64,000 bases of DNA from Klenkia soli (GTDB taxonomy: Bacteria > Actinomycetota > Actinomycetes > Mycobacteriales > Geodermatophilaceae): NCBI RefSeq assembly GCF_900103975.1, contig NZ_FNIR01000003.1:248001-312000 (forward strand), given 5' to 3'. A program made the position numbers and the translations under genes. The notes below the pieces were generated by a model, which saw only the letters and a program-made list of their open reading frames with translations, ran no database searches and was not told the origin of the DNA. Positions 51,535-63,080 of this stretch are shown piece after piece; the first letter of the stretch is position 1, and every line of letters starts with the position of its first letter.

Positions 51535-53001
51535 ATGAGCTCCACCGACGACGCAGCGAGCACCCCGACCGTCCCCGACGCCACCCGGCGCGCGCCGCAC
51601 GACCAGGCGTTCGGGTCCTGGGTGCAGACGACGCTGGCCGACGGGTGGGACCCCGAGCCGGAGGCCCCGCATCCCGCGCACCCGGGAGCCGCTGCCGCCG
51701 CTGCTGCGCACCGCGCCCGCCTGCTGGCCGCGCTGCCGGGACGCGCCGTCGTCGTCCAGTCCGGGACGGCACCGGTGCGGGCCAACGACACGGTGTACGG
51801 CTTCCGGCCGGCCAGCGCCTACACCTGGCTCACCGGGGACCAGGCCGAAGGCGCCGTCCTCCTCCTGGCCCCCGACGGCACCGCGACGATCTACCTCCCC
51901 CCGTCGGCCGGGCCCGGCACGCTCACCTACGTCACCGACCGTCGCGAGGGCGCCCTCTGGGTCGGCGGAGTCCCCTCGGCCGCCGGCACCGCCGCGCGGC
52001 TCCAGGTCGACGCGAGGCCCCGCACCGAGCTCGCCGCCGCACTCCGCGCCGCCGGTGAGGTCCGGGTGCTCGGCGGCATCGACCCCGACCTCGGCCCCGG
52101 TGACCCCGAGCTGGCGACCACGCTGGCCCGGCTGCGTGCGGTCAAGGACGACTGGGAGGTCGAGCGCCTCGCCGAGGCCTGTGCCGCCACGGCGCGGGGG
52201 TTCGCCGACGTCGTGCGCGAGCTCCCGGGCCTGCTGGCCGGCGACGGGCGGCGCGGCGAGCGGTGGCTCGAGGGCACCTTCTGGCGCCGGGCCCGGCTGG
52301 AGGGCAACGACGTCGGCTACTCCTCGATCGTCGCGGCCGGCAGCCACGGCACCTCCCTGCACTGGGCCCCCGTGGACGGCGACATCCGCGCGGGCCAGCT
52401 GCTGCTCGCGGACATGGGCGTGGAGACCACCTCGCTCTACACCGCCGACGTCACGCGCACCTTCCCCGTCGACGGCACCTGGACGCCGGTGCAGCGGCGC
52501 GTGCACGGCGCGGTGCGGGAGGCCCACCGAGCCGGCATCTCCGAGGTTCGCGCCGGCCGGCCCTTCCTCGCCGCCCACCACGCCGCGCAGTGGGTGCTCG
52601 CCGACCACCTGCACCGGTGGGGCCTGATCACCTGGACCGCGGACGACGCCCTGCACGAGGACCTCGCCCGCCCCGGCGCCGGCGCCCACCGCCGGTACAC
52701 CCTCCACTCCACCAGCCACCTGCTCGGCCTGGACGTGCACGACTGCGCGGCGCTCGACGGCTCCGAGTACCTGGCCACCGTGCTCGAGCCCGGGCACTCC
52801 CTCACCGTCGAACCCGGCCTCTACTTCCAGGTCAACGACCGCACCGTGCCCGACGAGCTGCGCGGCGTCGCCGTCCGCCTCGAGGACGACCTCGTGGTCA
52901 CCGACGGCGCGGCCCGGGTGCTGTCCGACGCCCTGCCCACCGACGCCGACGAGCTCACCGCGTGGATGGCCGACGCGCAGGCTCAGCCCCTCGGCCGGTA
53001 G
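51535..53001 (+). CDS. M24 family aminopeptidase P
   Basis: A 488-residue aminopeptidase P of the long actinobacterial type. An N-terminal AMP_N domain (about 70-215; YGFRPASAYTWLTGDQAEGA) precedes the catalytic domain with metal ligands in LLADMGVETTSLYTADVTRT (Asp pair), STSHLLGLDVHD (His) and SLTVEPGLYF plus GVAVRLEDDLVVT (Glu). It removes N-terminal residues preceding proline. ATG with an AGGAG site 12 bp upstream. Its last 19 bp overlap the convergent response regulator gene. Confidence 0.93.
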   Translation: MSSTDDAASTPTVPDATRRAPHDQAFGSWVQTTLADGWDPEPEAPHPAHPGAAAAAAAHRARLLAALPGRAVVVQSGTAPVRANDTVYGFRPASAYTWLTGDQAEGAVLLLAPDGTATIYLPPSAGPGTLTYVTDRREGALWVGGVPSAAGTAARLQVDARPRTELAAALRAAGEVRVLGGIDPDLGPGDPELATTLARLRAVKDDWEVERLAEACAATARGFADVVRELPGLLAGDGRRGERWLEGTFWRRARLEGNDVGYSSIVAAGSHGTSLHWAPVDGDIRAGQLLLADMGVETTSLYTADVTRTFPVDGTWTPVQRRVHGAVREAHRAGISEVRAGRPFLAAHHAAQWVLADHLHRWGLITWTADDALHEDLARPGAGAHRRYTLHSTSHLLGLDVHDCAALDGSEYLATVLEPGHSLTVEPGLYFQVNDRTVPDELRGVAVRLEDDLVVTDGAARVLSDALPTDADELTAWMADAQAQPLGR

Positions 53002-53657
53002 CGCTGCTCCGGGCGGCCGGTGGTGCCGTAGCGCAACTCCAGCTCCAGCCGGCCGTCGGCGTCCAGCGCCGACAGGTGCCGCTGCGCCGTCGCGCGGGAC
53101 ACCCCGGTCGCCTCGGCCAGCTCGGCGGCCGACCGGGGCTCCCCGGCCGCCCGCAGCGCCTGCAGCAGCAGGTCACGGGTCGCGCTGGCCGCCGGCCGCG
53201 GCGCCGCCCCCTCGCCGCGCAGGGCGTGCAGTGCGGCGTCGACGGTGTCCTGGTCGACCTCGGGGACGTCGTCGACCACCCGCCGGTAGCGGGCGTAGGA
53301 GCGCAACCGCGCCTGCAGCACCCGCTCCGGGAACGGCTTCACCAGGTAGGCCAGCGCCCCGGCCCGCACCGCGGCGCGGAACGTCGGCGGCTCGGTCGCC
53401 GCCGACAGCACGAACGCGTCGCACCCCAGCTCGGGGAGCAACCCGATCCCGGACCCGTCGGGCAGGTAGACGTCGACCAGCGCCAGGTCGAACGGCGGCG
53501 CCCCGGATGCCCGGCGCGCCCCGACGGCGGTTCGGGCGGCGTCCCGGCTGCCGGCCCGCCCGGCGACGGCAAACCCCGGGACGGCGGCCACCGCCCGCGC
53601 GTGCAGCTCGGCGACCCGGAAGTCGTCGTCCACCACGAGCACCAGCAGATCGCTCAC
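52983..53657 (-). CDS. CitB/DcuR-type response regulator
   Basis: A 224-residue regulator. Receiver domain: acidic pocket D10/D11, phospho-acceptor D62 (LALVDVYLPDGSG), S85 and K107 (YLVKPFPERVL). The C-terminus (about 160-215) is a winged HTH (SAAELAEATGVSRATAQRHLS). With its kinase it probably senses citrate or another di-/tricarboxylate and drives the divergent CitMHS transporter. GTG start overlaps the kinase stop. Confidence 0.92.
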   Translation of the reverse strand: MSDLLVLVVDDDFRVAELHARAVAAVPGFAVAGRAGSRDAARTAVGARRASGAPPFDLALVDVYLPDGSGIGLLPELGCDAFVLSAATEPPTFRAAVRAGALAYLVKPFPERVLQARLRSYARYRRVVDDVPEVDQDTVDAALHALRGEGAAPRPAASATRDLLLQALRAAGEPRSAAELAEATGVSRATAQRHLSALDADGRLELELRYGTTGRPEQRYRPRG

Positions 53658-55282
53658 GTCTCCTCCTCCAGCACCCCGGGCAGCCGCACCACGAACACCG
53701 CGCCGCCGAGCCCGCCGTCCCCACCGGCCGACCCCAGCACCGCGGAACCACCCCGCGCGCGGGCCACCTGGCGGACCAGGCCGAGCCCGATGCCGCCCTC
53801 CCCGGAGGGGCGGGTGGTCACGCCGGTCTCGAACACCCGGTCACCCAGCTCGGGTGGCACGCCGGGGCCGTTGTCGGCCACCGCGACCACCAGGGCGTCG
53901 CCGTCCTCGACCAGGTCGACCTCGGCCACCCCGTCGGGCCGGCCGGCCAGCGCGGTGACCGCGTTGTCCACCAGGTTGCCCAGCACGGTGGTGACGTCGA
54001 CCGGGTCCACCAGCCGGCGGCCGACGGCGACCGAGCCCAGCCGCAGCTGCACCCCGCCCTCCCGGGCGTGCGCCGCCTTGGCCGCCAGGAACGCCTGCAG
54101 GTACGGGTCGGCGACGGTGTCCAGGCCCTCGACCGCTGCGCCGAGCGGGCCGGTGCCGAGCAGCTCGTGCACGTAGTCGGCCGCCTCGGTGGTCAAGCCG
54201 GTGTCGAGCAGGCCGGACACCAGGTGCAGCCGGTTGGCGAACTCGTGCCGCTGCGCGCGCAGCACGGTGCCGGCCTCGGCGACGGCGTCCAGCTGGCGGG
54301 TGAGCAGCTCGACGTCGGTGCGGTCGCGCAGCGTCAGCACCACGCCCAGGTCGCGGCCGTCGCGGCTCACCCGGCGGGCCGAGCACAGCAGCGCCCGGTC
54401 CCCCAGCACGGTCAGCGACGGGGCCGGGTCGGGGTCGGCCACCAGCGAGCGCAACCCGGCCGGCCAGTCGTCGGTGGCGTCGCCCCGCGCCACCGGGCGG
54501 CCCAGCAACCGCACCGCCTCCTCGTTGGCCAGCACGACCCGACCGTCCGGCCCGACCGCGACCACGCCGTCCCCGATCCCCCGCAGCACCGCCTCGTGCC
54601 CCTGCAGCAGCCCGCCCAGCTCCTCGGGCTGCACGCCGTGGGTGAGCCGCCGCAGCCGGCGGGCCAGCAGCACCGCACCGGCCACGCCGCCCAGCAGCGC
54701 GAGGACGGCGGTGCCGGCGGCCAGCAGGATCGCGTCCCGCGCCAGCCGGTCCACCTCGGCCACCGCCACCCCGACGCTGACCTCGCCCACCACGCGGTCG
54801 GACCCCGGGGCACGCACCGGCACCTTGGCCCGGGCGGCCTCGCCGAGCGTGCCGGAGTCCTCCTCGACGACCTCTCCCCCGGCCAGCGGGATCGAGGGGT
54901 CGCTGCTGACCAGCAGACCCAGGCGGTCCGGGCTGGGATGGGCCAGCCGGAGCCCGCGGTCGTCGGTGACCACGACGAACAGGGCACCGGTGCGCAGCCG
55001 GGCGTCCTCGGCCGCCACCTGCACCGCGCCGTCGACCAGGGCGGCCCGGTCGGCGTCGGTGCTGGGTGCGGGCGCGTCGCTGGCAGCCTCGGCGCCGGCC
55101 CGGACGACGTCGTCCTCGGCGACGCTGCGGGCGATGGCGAGCGCGAGCCGGCCGGCGTCGTCGGTGACCTGCCGCTGCAGCACCCAGGCCGAGCCGCCGA
55201 ACGCGACGACCAGGACGGCGACCACGAGGAGGACGAGCACGGCCAGCGTCTGGCGGGTGAACGACCAGCGCCGCGGGTGCAC
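53654..55282 (-). CDS. CitA/DcuS-type sensor histidine kinase
   Basis: A 542-residue kinase. Two membrane helices (about 13-35 and 173-195) enclose an extracellular PAS-like sensor domain. A cytosolic PAS domain (about 215-320; IGDGVVAVGPDGRVVLANEEA) follows. The H-box is RAQRHEFANRLHLVSGLLD with His345, the type 5 CitA/DcuS signature; N-box NLVDNAVTAL and G1 box VADNGPGVPP complete it. GTG start set by TAGCCT 6 nt upstream. It sits beside a citrate-type transporter, fixing the likely signal as a carboxylate. Confidence 0.93.
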   Translation of the reverse strand: MHPRRWSFTRQTLAVLVLLVVAVLVVAFGGSAWVLQRQVTDDAGRLALAIARSVAEDDVVRAGAEAASDAPAPSTDADRAALVDGAVQVAAEDARLRTGALFVVVTDDRGLRLAHPSPDRLGLLVSSDPSIPLAGGEVVEEDSGTLGEAARAKVPVRAPGSDRVVGEVSVGVAVAEVDRLARDAILLAAGTAVLALLGGVAGAVLLARRLRRLTHGVQPEELGGLLQGHEAVLRGIGDGVVAVGPDGRVVLANEEAVRLLGRPVARGDATDDWPAGLRSLVADPDPAPSLTVLGDRALLCSARRVSRDGRDLGVVLTLRDRTDVELLTRQLDAVAEAGTVLRAQRHEFANRLHLVSGLLDTGLTTEAADYVHELLGTGPLGAAVEGLDTVADPYLQAFLAAKAAHAREGGVQLRLGSVAVGRRLVDPVDVTTVLGNLVDNAVTALAGRPDGVAEVDLVEDGDALVVAVADNGPGVPPELGDRVFETGVTTRPSGEGGIGLGLVRQVARARGGSAVLGSAGGDGGLGGAVFVVRLPGVLEEET

Positions 55283-55288
55283 GAGCGG

Positions 55289-55294
55289 AGGCTA
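55289..55294 (-). promoter_or_regulatory. Predicted leaderless -10 for the kinase-regulator operon
   Basis: TAGCCT on the minus strand, 6 nt before the GTG at 55282. Confidence 0.5.
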
Positions 55295-55312
55295 CCCGTG
55301 GGGTGAGCAGAA

Positions 55313-55334
55313 CGCGCAGAAGTAGTTCTTCGCG
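55313..55334. promoter_or_regulatory. Candidate response-regulator operator
   Basis: Inverted repeat CGCGCAGAA-GTAG-TTCTTCGCG, 8 of 9 pairs match, in the divergent gap between kinase and transporter. A further TTCGCG occurs about 20 bp downstream in the same orientation. Confidence 0.45.
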
Positions 55335-55444
55335 GACAACGGATCAGTTCGCGAGCAACCCCGGGTGACCCGCACCACGCCCATAACGTCCGTCACACCC
55401 CAGCGGGCCCGATCGGGGCCGGCGCACCAGCAGACGGAGCAACG

Positions 55445-56872
55445 ATGCTTGTACTACTCGGATTCGGCATGGTCGCCGTGTTCATGGCGCTCATCCTGAC
55501 CAAGCGGCTGTCCCCCGTGGTCGCGCTGATCCTGGTCCCGGTGACCTTCGCGGTCATCGCCGGCGCCGGCCTGGACGTCGGGGACGCGGTCAAGGAGCAG
55601 ATCGGCGGCTTCGCCACGACGGCCGCCCTGCTGTTCTTCGCGATCATCTACTTCGGCCTGATGATCGACGTCGGCCTCTTCGACCCGCTGATCAAGGGCA
55701 TCCTCAAGCTCTGCGGCGACGACCCCGTGCGGGTGGTCATCGGCACCGCCCTGCTGGCCGGCGTCGTCTCGCTGGACGGCGACGGCTCGACCACCTTCAT
55801 CATCACCGTCTCGGCGATGCTGCCCATCTACCTGCGCATGGGCCTGTCGCCGGTCACCCTGACCGTCGCGGCGAACCTGGCCAACGGCGTGTTCAACATC
55901 CTGCCCTGGGGCGGGCCCACCATCCGCGCCGCCACGGCCCTGGACGTCTCCCCCACCGAGCTGTTCAACCCGATGGTGCCCAGCATGGTCGCCGGGTTCG
56001 CCATGGTCCTCGTGCTGTCGGTCCTCATGGGTCTGGGCGAGCGTCGCCGGCTGGCCAAGAAGGGCATCTCGCTCACCCAGGTGCGCGAGCAGGAGCTGGC
56101 CGGGGTCGGCGCGTTCGTCACCGGCGGGCCCGGCGGCGGACGTCGTCCCGTCGAGCGACCCACCGGCGGTGCCGGGGACGGCGGCCACACCCCCGACGAC
56201 ACCCCCGACGAGCCGGTCATCGCCGGCCTGGACCCGAACCGCGCCTCGCTGCGCCCGAAGCTGCTGTGGTTCAACGCCTCCCTGACCGTGGCGCTGCTGG
56301 TGCTGCTGGGCATGGACGTCGTCCCGCTGTTCTTCGTGTTCATGCTCTTCGCCGCCCTGGCCCTGGTCGTGAACTTCCCGAGCCCCGCGGAGCAGGCCGA
56401 GCGGATCAAGGAGCACAGCTCGAGCATCGTGGCGGTCGTGGCCATGGTCTTCGCCGCCGCGGTGCTGGTCGCCGTGCTGTCCGCCACCGGCATGGACACC
56501 GCGATGGCCAGCTGGATCGTCGACGTCGTCCCCGAGAGCTGGGGCCCGTACTTCGCCACGATCACCGCGGTGCTGTCGATGCCGCTGACGTTCTTCCTGA
56601 CCAACGACGCCTTCTACTTCGGCGTGCTGCCGATCCTGTCGGAGGCCGCGGCCAACTACGGGATCACCCCGCTGGAGATGGCCCGGGCCTCGATCATCGG
56701 CCAGCCGGTGCACATGACCTCGCCGCTGGTCCCCGCGATGCTGCTGCTGATCTCGCTGGCCAAGGTCGACCTGGCCGACCACCACAAGAAGGTCATCTGG
56801 CGGGCCGCCCTGTGCTCGCTGTCCATGCTCGCCGTGGCGCTGCTCGTCGGCGTCGTCCCCTTCCACGCCTGA
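55445..56872 (+). CDS. CitMHS family citrate/divalent metal transporter
   Basis: A 475-residue secondary transporter with about 12 membrane spans. Family features are ILTKRLSPVVALILVPVTFA, SLDGDGSTTFIITVSAMLPIY and ILPWGGPTIRAATAL; the cytosolic loop around residues 200-275 is Gly/Pro/Asp-rich. CitM proteins import metal-citrate complexes with protons. It is divergent from the two-component system and followed 11 bp later by a universal stress protein gene. ATG with GGAGC upstream. Confidence 0.92.
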   Translation: MLVLLGFGMVAVFMALILTKRLSPVVALILVPVTFAVIAGAGLDVGDAVKEQIGGFATTAALLFFAIIYFGLMIDVGLFDPLIKGILKLCGDDPVRVVIGTALLAGVVSLDGDGSTTFIITVSAMLPIYLRMGLSPVTLTVAANLANGVFNILPWGGPTIRAATALDVSPTELFNPMVPSMVAGFAMVLVLSVLMGLGERRRLAKKGISLTQVREQELAGVGAFVTGGPGGGRRPVERPTGGAGDGGHTPDDTPDEPVIAGLDPNRASLRPKLLWFNASLTVALLVLLGMDVVPLFFVFMLFAALALVVNFPSPAEQAERIKEHSSSIVAVVAMVFAAAVLVAVLSATGMDTAMASWIVDVVPESWGPYFATITAVLSMPLTFFLTNDAFYFGVLPILSEAAANYGITPLEMARASIIGQPVHMTSPLVPAMLLLISLAKVDLADHHKKVIWRAALCSLSMLAVALLVGVVPFHA

Positions 56873-56883
56873 GGAACCGCGCC

Positions 56884-57285
56884 ATGACCGCACCCGTCGT
56901 CACCGCACCCGTCGTGATCGCCGTCAACGACCGTCCCGAGGGCAGCGCCGCCCTCACCTGGGGTCTGAAGCGGGCCGCCCGCCTGCAGACCACCGCCGTG
57001 CTGGTGCCCAGCACCGGGGACACCCCCAGCGCCCCGGTGCACCTGTCGGTCGCCACCCGCGAGCTGGTCGAGTCGGCCACCGCGGCCGCCGGGGTCGACT
57101 ACGTGCTGCACGAGCAGCCCGAGGACGTCGCCCAGGCGCTGATCAACCTGTCGGAGGACGCCGACATGGTGGTGCTGCCCGTGCGCCGCCGCTCGGTGAC
57201 CATGAAGTTCCTGCTGGGCAGCAACGCGATGCGGGTCATCGCCGAGGCGCACTGCCCGGTCGTGACGGTGAAGTCGCCCGGCTGA
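56884..57285 (+). CDS. Universal stress protein family
   Basis: A 133-residue UspA-fold protein: VVIAVNDRPEGSAALTWGLKRA at the N-terminus and the phosphate-binding end FLLGSNAMRVIAEAHCPVVTV. The GxxGxG-type loop is partial, so ATP binding is uncertain. It is downstream of the CitMHS gene and probably co-transcribed. A long hairpin follows. Confidence 0.85.
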   Translation: MTAPVVTAPVVIAVNDRPEGSAALTWGLKRAARLQTTAVLVPSTGDTPSAPVHLSVATRELVESATAAAGVDYVLHEQPEDVAQALINLSEDADMVVLPVRRRSVTMKFLLGSNAMRVIAEAHCPVVTVKSPG

Positions 57286-57296
57286 CCCCCGCACCA

Positions 57297-57371
57297 CCAC
57301 CCCGGCATGGGAGCCCATGCACCCGCTCTGGAGCGCCGGAACCGGGTGCACGGGCTCCCATGCCGGGGTGG
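57297..57371. terminator. Long inverted repeat between convergent usp and gcvP
   Basis: Arms 57297-57324 and 57344-57371 pair over 28 bp with one mismatch around a 19-nt loop. Each arm also contains its own palindrome (GCATGGG-AG-CCCATGC on the left), so the DNA could form a branched cruciform. The position between convergent genes suggests a bidirectional terminator. Confidence 0.85.
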
Positions 57372-57381
57372 GTGGGCGCGG

Positions 57382-60345
<2,964 letters not shown>

Positions 60346-60352
60346 GACCCCG

Positions 60353-60358
60353 AACGTA
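60353..60358 (-). promoter_or_regulatory. Predicted leaderless -10 for gcvP
   Basis: TACGTT on the minus strand, 7 nt before the GTG at 60345. Confidence 0.5.
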
Positions 60359-60369
60359 CCCGCTGCGCG

Positions 60370-60930
60370 TTACGCGGAGGCGCGCCGACGGCGGCGGGCG
60401 GAGAGCTCGTCGTCGGCGTCGACCGGACCGCCGTCCAGGCGCTCGGCAGGGAGCTCGGCGAGCTCACCGGTCAGCTCGCGCAGCGCGCCGGAGACCGCGA
60501 TGCCGAACACGCCCTGGCCACCGGCCAGCAGGTCGACGACCTCCTCGGCGGAGGTGCACTCGTACACCGTGGCGCCGTCGGACAGCAGGGTCACGTTCGC
60601 GAGGTCCTTGACCCCGCGGGTGCGCAGGTGGTCGACGGCCTTGCGGATGTTCTGCAGCGAGACCCCGGTGTCCAGCAGCCGCTTGACGACCTTGAGCACG
60701 AGGATGTCGCGGAAGCTGTAGAGGCGCTGGGTGCCCGACCCGGTGGCGGTGCGCACGGACGGGGCGACGAGACCTGTTCTCGCCCAGTAGTCCAACTGCC
60801 GATAGGTGATGCCAGAGGCCGCACACGCGGTGGGGCCGCGGTAGCCGAAGGCCTCGCTGTCGGCCTCGTCGTAGGAGGGAGCACCCACTGCCGCGTCGGT
60901 GAACAGCTGGCCCTGGTTGCCGTCGCCCAC
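60370..60930 (-). CDS. MerR family transcriptional regulator (Rv1830-like)
   Basis: A 186-residue regulator. The winged-helix MerR DNA-binding domain is residues about 25-100 (GPTACAASGITYRQLDYWARTGLV, then RLYSFRDILVLKVVKRLLDTG, SLQNIRKAVDHLRTRG). The C-terminal part (NVTLLSDGATVYECTSAEEVVDLL) is conserved in the actinobacterial Rv1830 group. It follows the bifunctional nuclease gene at a distance of 216 bp. GTG start; ribosome site weak. Confidence 0.9.
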   Translation of the reverse strand: MGDGNQGQLFTDAAVGAPSYDEADSEAFGYRGPTACAASGITYRQLDYWARTGLVAPSVRTATGSGTQRLYSFRDILVLKVVKRLLDTGVSLQNIRKAVDHLRTRGVKDLANVTLLSDGATVYECTSAEEVVDLLAGGQGVFGIAVSGALRELTGELAELPAERLDGGPVDADDELSARRRRRASA

Positions 60931-61146
60931 GTCAGCGTCCTCCTCGTCGTGCGGCCCGATCCGGAGACCCGGCCGGCGCCCCGCGCAGCCACCGAGCTGG
61001 ACGCTCGGAGTTGCACCGGGGTGATTCGTCGAAGGTAGGCCCGGGCGGTAGGCCGGTCAACCGCGACCGGCGGCGTGTCGAGCAGCTCACCCCGGAGGGT
61101 GACCTGACCGTGACCTGCGATGGGCTCGGTGTCACGGACCGCTCAC
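60931..61146. promoter_or_regulatory. Intergenic region before the MerR gene
   Basis: A 216-bp gap. It has a direct repeat GTGACCTG at 61099-61106 and 61110-61117 (11-bp spacing), possible regulator half-sites. No ORF or clear promoter is seen. Confidence 0.3.
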
Positions 61147-61638
61147 TCAGGGTGTCTGGTCGGACTCCGACGAGGGCCCGAAGAAGTCGTCGGGGCTGAC
61201 CTGGTCGAGGAACTCGCGGAATTTCTCGACCTCGTCCTCCTGCTCGTCCGGGATCTCGATGCCGACCTCGTCCAGCAGGGCCTCGGCGCCGTAGATCGGG
61301 GCGCCGGTGCGCACGGCGAGCGCGACGGCGTCGGACGGCCGGGCGCTGACGGTCCGCTCGTCGCCGAAGACCAGCTCGGCCAGGTAGATGCCGTCCTTCA
61401 TCTCGGTGATGTGCACGGCCTCCAGGCTCGCGCCCAGGGTGGTGACCACCTCGCGCAGCAGGTCGTGGGTCATCGGCCGCGCCGGCCGGACCCCCTGCTG
61501 CTCGAAGGCGATGGCGGCGGCCTCGACCGCGCCGATCCAGATCGGCAGGTAGCGCTCGCCCTGCGTCTCCTTCAGCAGCAGGATGGGCTGGTTGCCGGGC
61601 AGCTCGACCCGGACACCGACCACTCTGAGCTCCTGCAC
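61147..61638 (-). CDS. Bifunctional nuclease family (DUF151) protein
   Basis: A 163-residue BFN-domain protein: ELRVVGVRVELPGNQPILLLKE, LPIWIGAVEAAAIAFEQQGV and SARPSDAVALAVRTGAPIY. Plant relatives show DNase and RNase activity; the bacterial role is unknown. C-terminal acidic tail. GTG start with GGGGGAGG upstream. Matches Rv1829 by position between two MerR genes. Confidence 0.93.
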   Translation of the reverse strand: MQELRVVGVRVELPGNQPILLLKETQGERYLPIWIGAVEAAAIAFEQQGVRPARPMTHDLLREVVTTLGASLEAVHITEMKDGIYLAELVFGDERTVSARPSDAVALAVRTGAPIYGAEALLDEVGIEIPDEQEDEVEKFREFLDQVSPDDFFGPSSESDQTP

Positions 61639-61709
61639 GTTGGGCCTCCCCCGGTCGGTGCTGGACCGGCCCCGCGGGCCGGACGGTCGATCACAACGTA
61701 CGCCGGGGA

Positions 61710-62474
61710 TCAGACCCCGGCGTCGGGCCCGAGGACCTCGCGGAGCCGAGCCTCCAGCAGCGCGGTGTGCAGCTGGGCGGACAGCGCACCCAGGTCGCGC
61801 AGCTGCTCGGTGGCCCGGGTGTGCGCGTCCTCGGAGCGGGCCAGCAGCACCGGGGCCACGACCTGCTCGACCAGCGCGGCCTCGCGCTCGGCGCTGGTGC
61901 GGTAGACCCGCAGGTGCCGGGGCTCGATGCCGTGCCGGGCCAGTCCGCCGGCCGCCCGGGCGACGGCCAGCGCGGACGCCGGGAACCGGCCGTCGGCGCC
62001 GGGGCTGAGCAGGCCGTACTGCACGCAGTCGGCCAGCTGGGCGTCGTCGAGGTCGGCGGCGGCGGCGAGCTCGGCCGCCGTCATCGGCTCGCCCTGCTCG
62101 GAGGCCGCGGCCGGCACCGGTGCCGGCGCCGGGACCTCGGGGCGGACCGGGAGCGTCGCCGGGGTCTCACCCCGGTCGAGCGCGTCCAGCTGCTCCTTGA
62201 TCACCCGCAGCGGCAGGTACTGGTCGCGCTGGGCGGCCAGCACGAAGCGCAGCCGGTCGGTGTCGGCGGTGGAGAACTTGCGGTAGCCCGACGGCGTGCG
62301 CTGCGGGTGGACCAGGTCCTCGCCCTCGAGGTAACGGATCTTGGAGATCGTCACGTCGGGGAACTCGTCGCGCAGGTCGGCGAGCACCTCGCCGATGGTG
62401 AACCGGGGCCGGCTGTCGCCCGCACCCGGCCCGGACGCCGGCTCAGGTGCTCCGGACCGGGCCGCCGCGGTCAC
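61710..62474 (-). CDS. ftsR: MerR family regulator FtsR-like
   Basis: A 254-residue regulator: MerR HTH at about 25-100 (FTIGEVLADLRDEFPDVTISKI, VHPQRTPSGYRKFSTADTDRL), a linker rich in Pro/Ala, and a C-terminal helical domain. By synteny next to garA/odhI it corresponds to Corynebacterium FtsR (Rv1828), an activator of ftsZ expression. GTG start overlaps the garA stop (GTGA), so cell-division control and metabolic signalling share a transcript. Confidence 0.88.
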   Translation of the reverse strand: MTAAARSGAPEPASGPGAGDSRPRFTIGEVLADLRDEFPDVTISKIRYLEGEDLVHPQRTPSGYRKFSTADTDRLRFVLAAQRDQYLPLRVIKEQLDALDRGETPATLPVRPEVPAPAPVPAAASEQGEPMTAAELAAAADLDDAQLADCVQYGLLSPGADGRFPASALAVARAAGGLARHGIEPRHLRVYRTSAEREAALVEQVVAPVLLARSEDAHTRATEQLRDLGALSAQLHTALLEARLREVLGPDAGV

Positions 62475-62989
62475 GACGAGACGGGGTCGCCGGTGCGCGG
62501 GCCGGTGAGGTAGACCAGCCGGAACTTGCCGATCTGGACCTCGTCGCCACCGGCCAGCGACGCCACGTCGACCGGCTCGCGGTTGACGTAGGTGCCGTTG
62601 AGGCTGCCGACGTCGTGCACGGTGAAGCCACCGCCCTCACGGTGGAACTCCACGTGCCGGCGGCTGACGGTCACGTCGTCGAGGAAGATGTCGCTGTCGG
62701 GGTGCCGACCGGCGGTGGTGACCTCCTGGTCGAGCAGGAAGCGGCTGCCCGCGTTCGGGCCGCGCTTGACCACGAGCAGGGCCGAGCCCGCGGGCAGGGA
62801 CTCCACGGCGCCGGCGTGGGCGTCCAGGGGCGTCTCGCCGGTGGCCGGGGCCTCGCCGGAGTCCTCGCCGCCGACCTTGGGGATCACGCTGGTGGACTCG
62901 CCCACCCGCTCCGGGGAGAGGGCCGAGCCGCACTGCGCGCAGAAGCGACTGCCCTCGGGGTTCTGGTGTCCACAGCGAGTGCAGTGCAC
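62471..62989 (-). CDS. garA: FHA-domain regulator GarA/OdhI with N-terminal zinc ribbon
   Basis: A 172-residue protein. Residues 3-20 form a four-Cys zinc ribbon (C3, C6, C17, C20; CTRCG and FCAQCG). The segment ESTSVIP (31-37) corresponds in place to the ETTS phosphorylation motif of GarA/OdhI. The FHA domain follows (about 70-165) with phosphothreonine-binding R95, S109, R110, H112 and N131. In mycobacteria and corynebacteria the unphosphorylated form inhibits 2-oxoglutarate dehydrogenase. GTG with GGAGGAG upstream; a longer frame upstream is unsupported. Confidence 0.9.
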   Translation of the reverse strand: MHCTRCGHQNPEGSRFCAQCGSALSPERVGESTSVIPKVGGEDSGEAPATGETPLDAHAGAVESLPAGSALLVVKRGPNAGSRFLLDQEVTTAGRHPDSDIFLDDVTVSRRHVEFHREGGGFTVHDVGSLNGTYVNREPVDVASLAGGDEVQIGKFRLVYLTGPRTGDPVSS

Positions 62990-63056
62990 GGTGTCTCCTC
63001 CGGTGAGCAGGCGGCACCGCCGCGGACTGCGTGTGCAGGCCGCGGCCGGCCGGCGG

Positions 63057-63080
63057 ACGACGGACCGGATGGTCCGTCGT
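63057..63080. repeat. Perfect 10-bp hairpin between gcvH and garA
   Basis: ACGACGGACC-GGAT-GGTCCGTCGT within a 276-bp non-coding gap (62990-63265). It could be a gcvH terminator/attenuator or an operator in the garA leader; a possible garA -10 (TATGCT, minus strand, 63214-63219) lies upstream of it. Confidence 0.5.
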
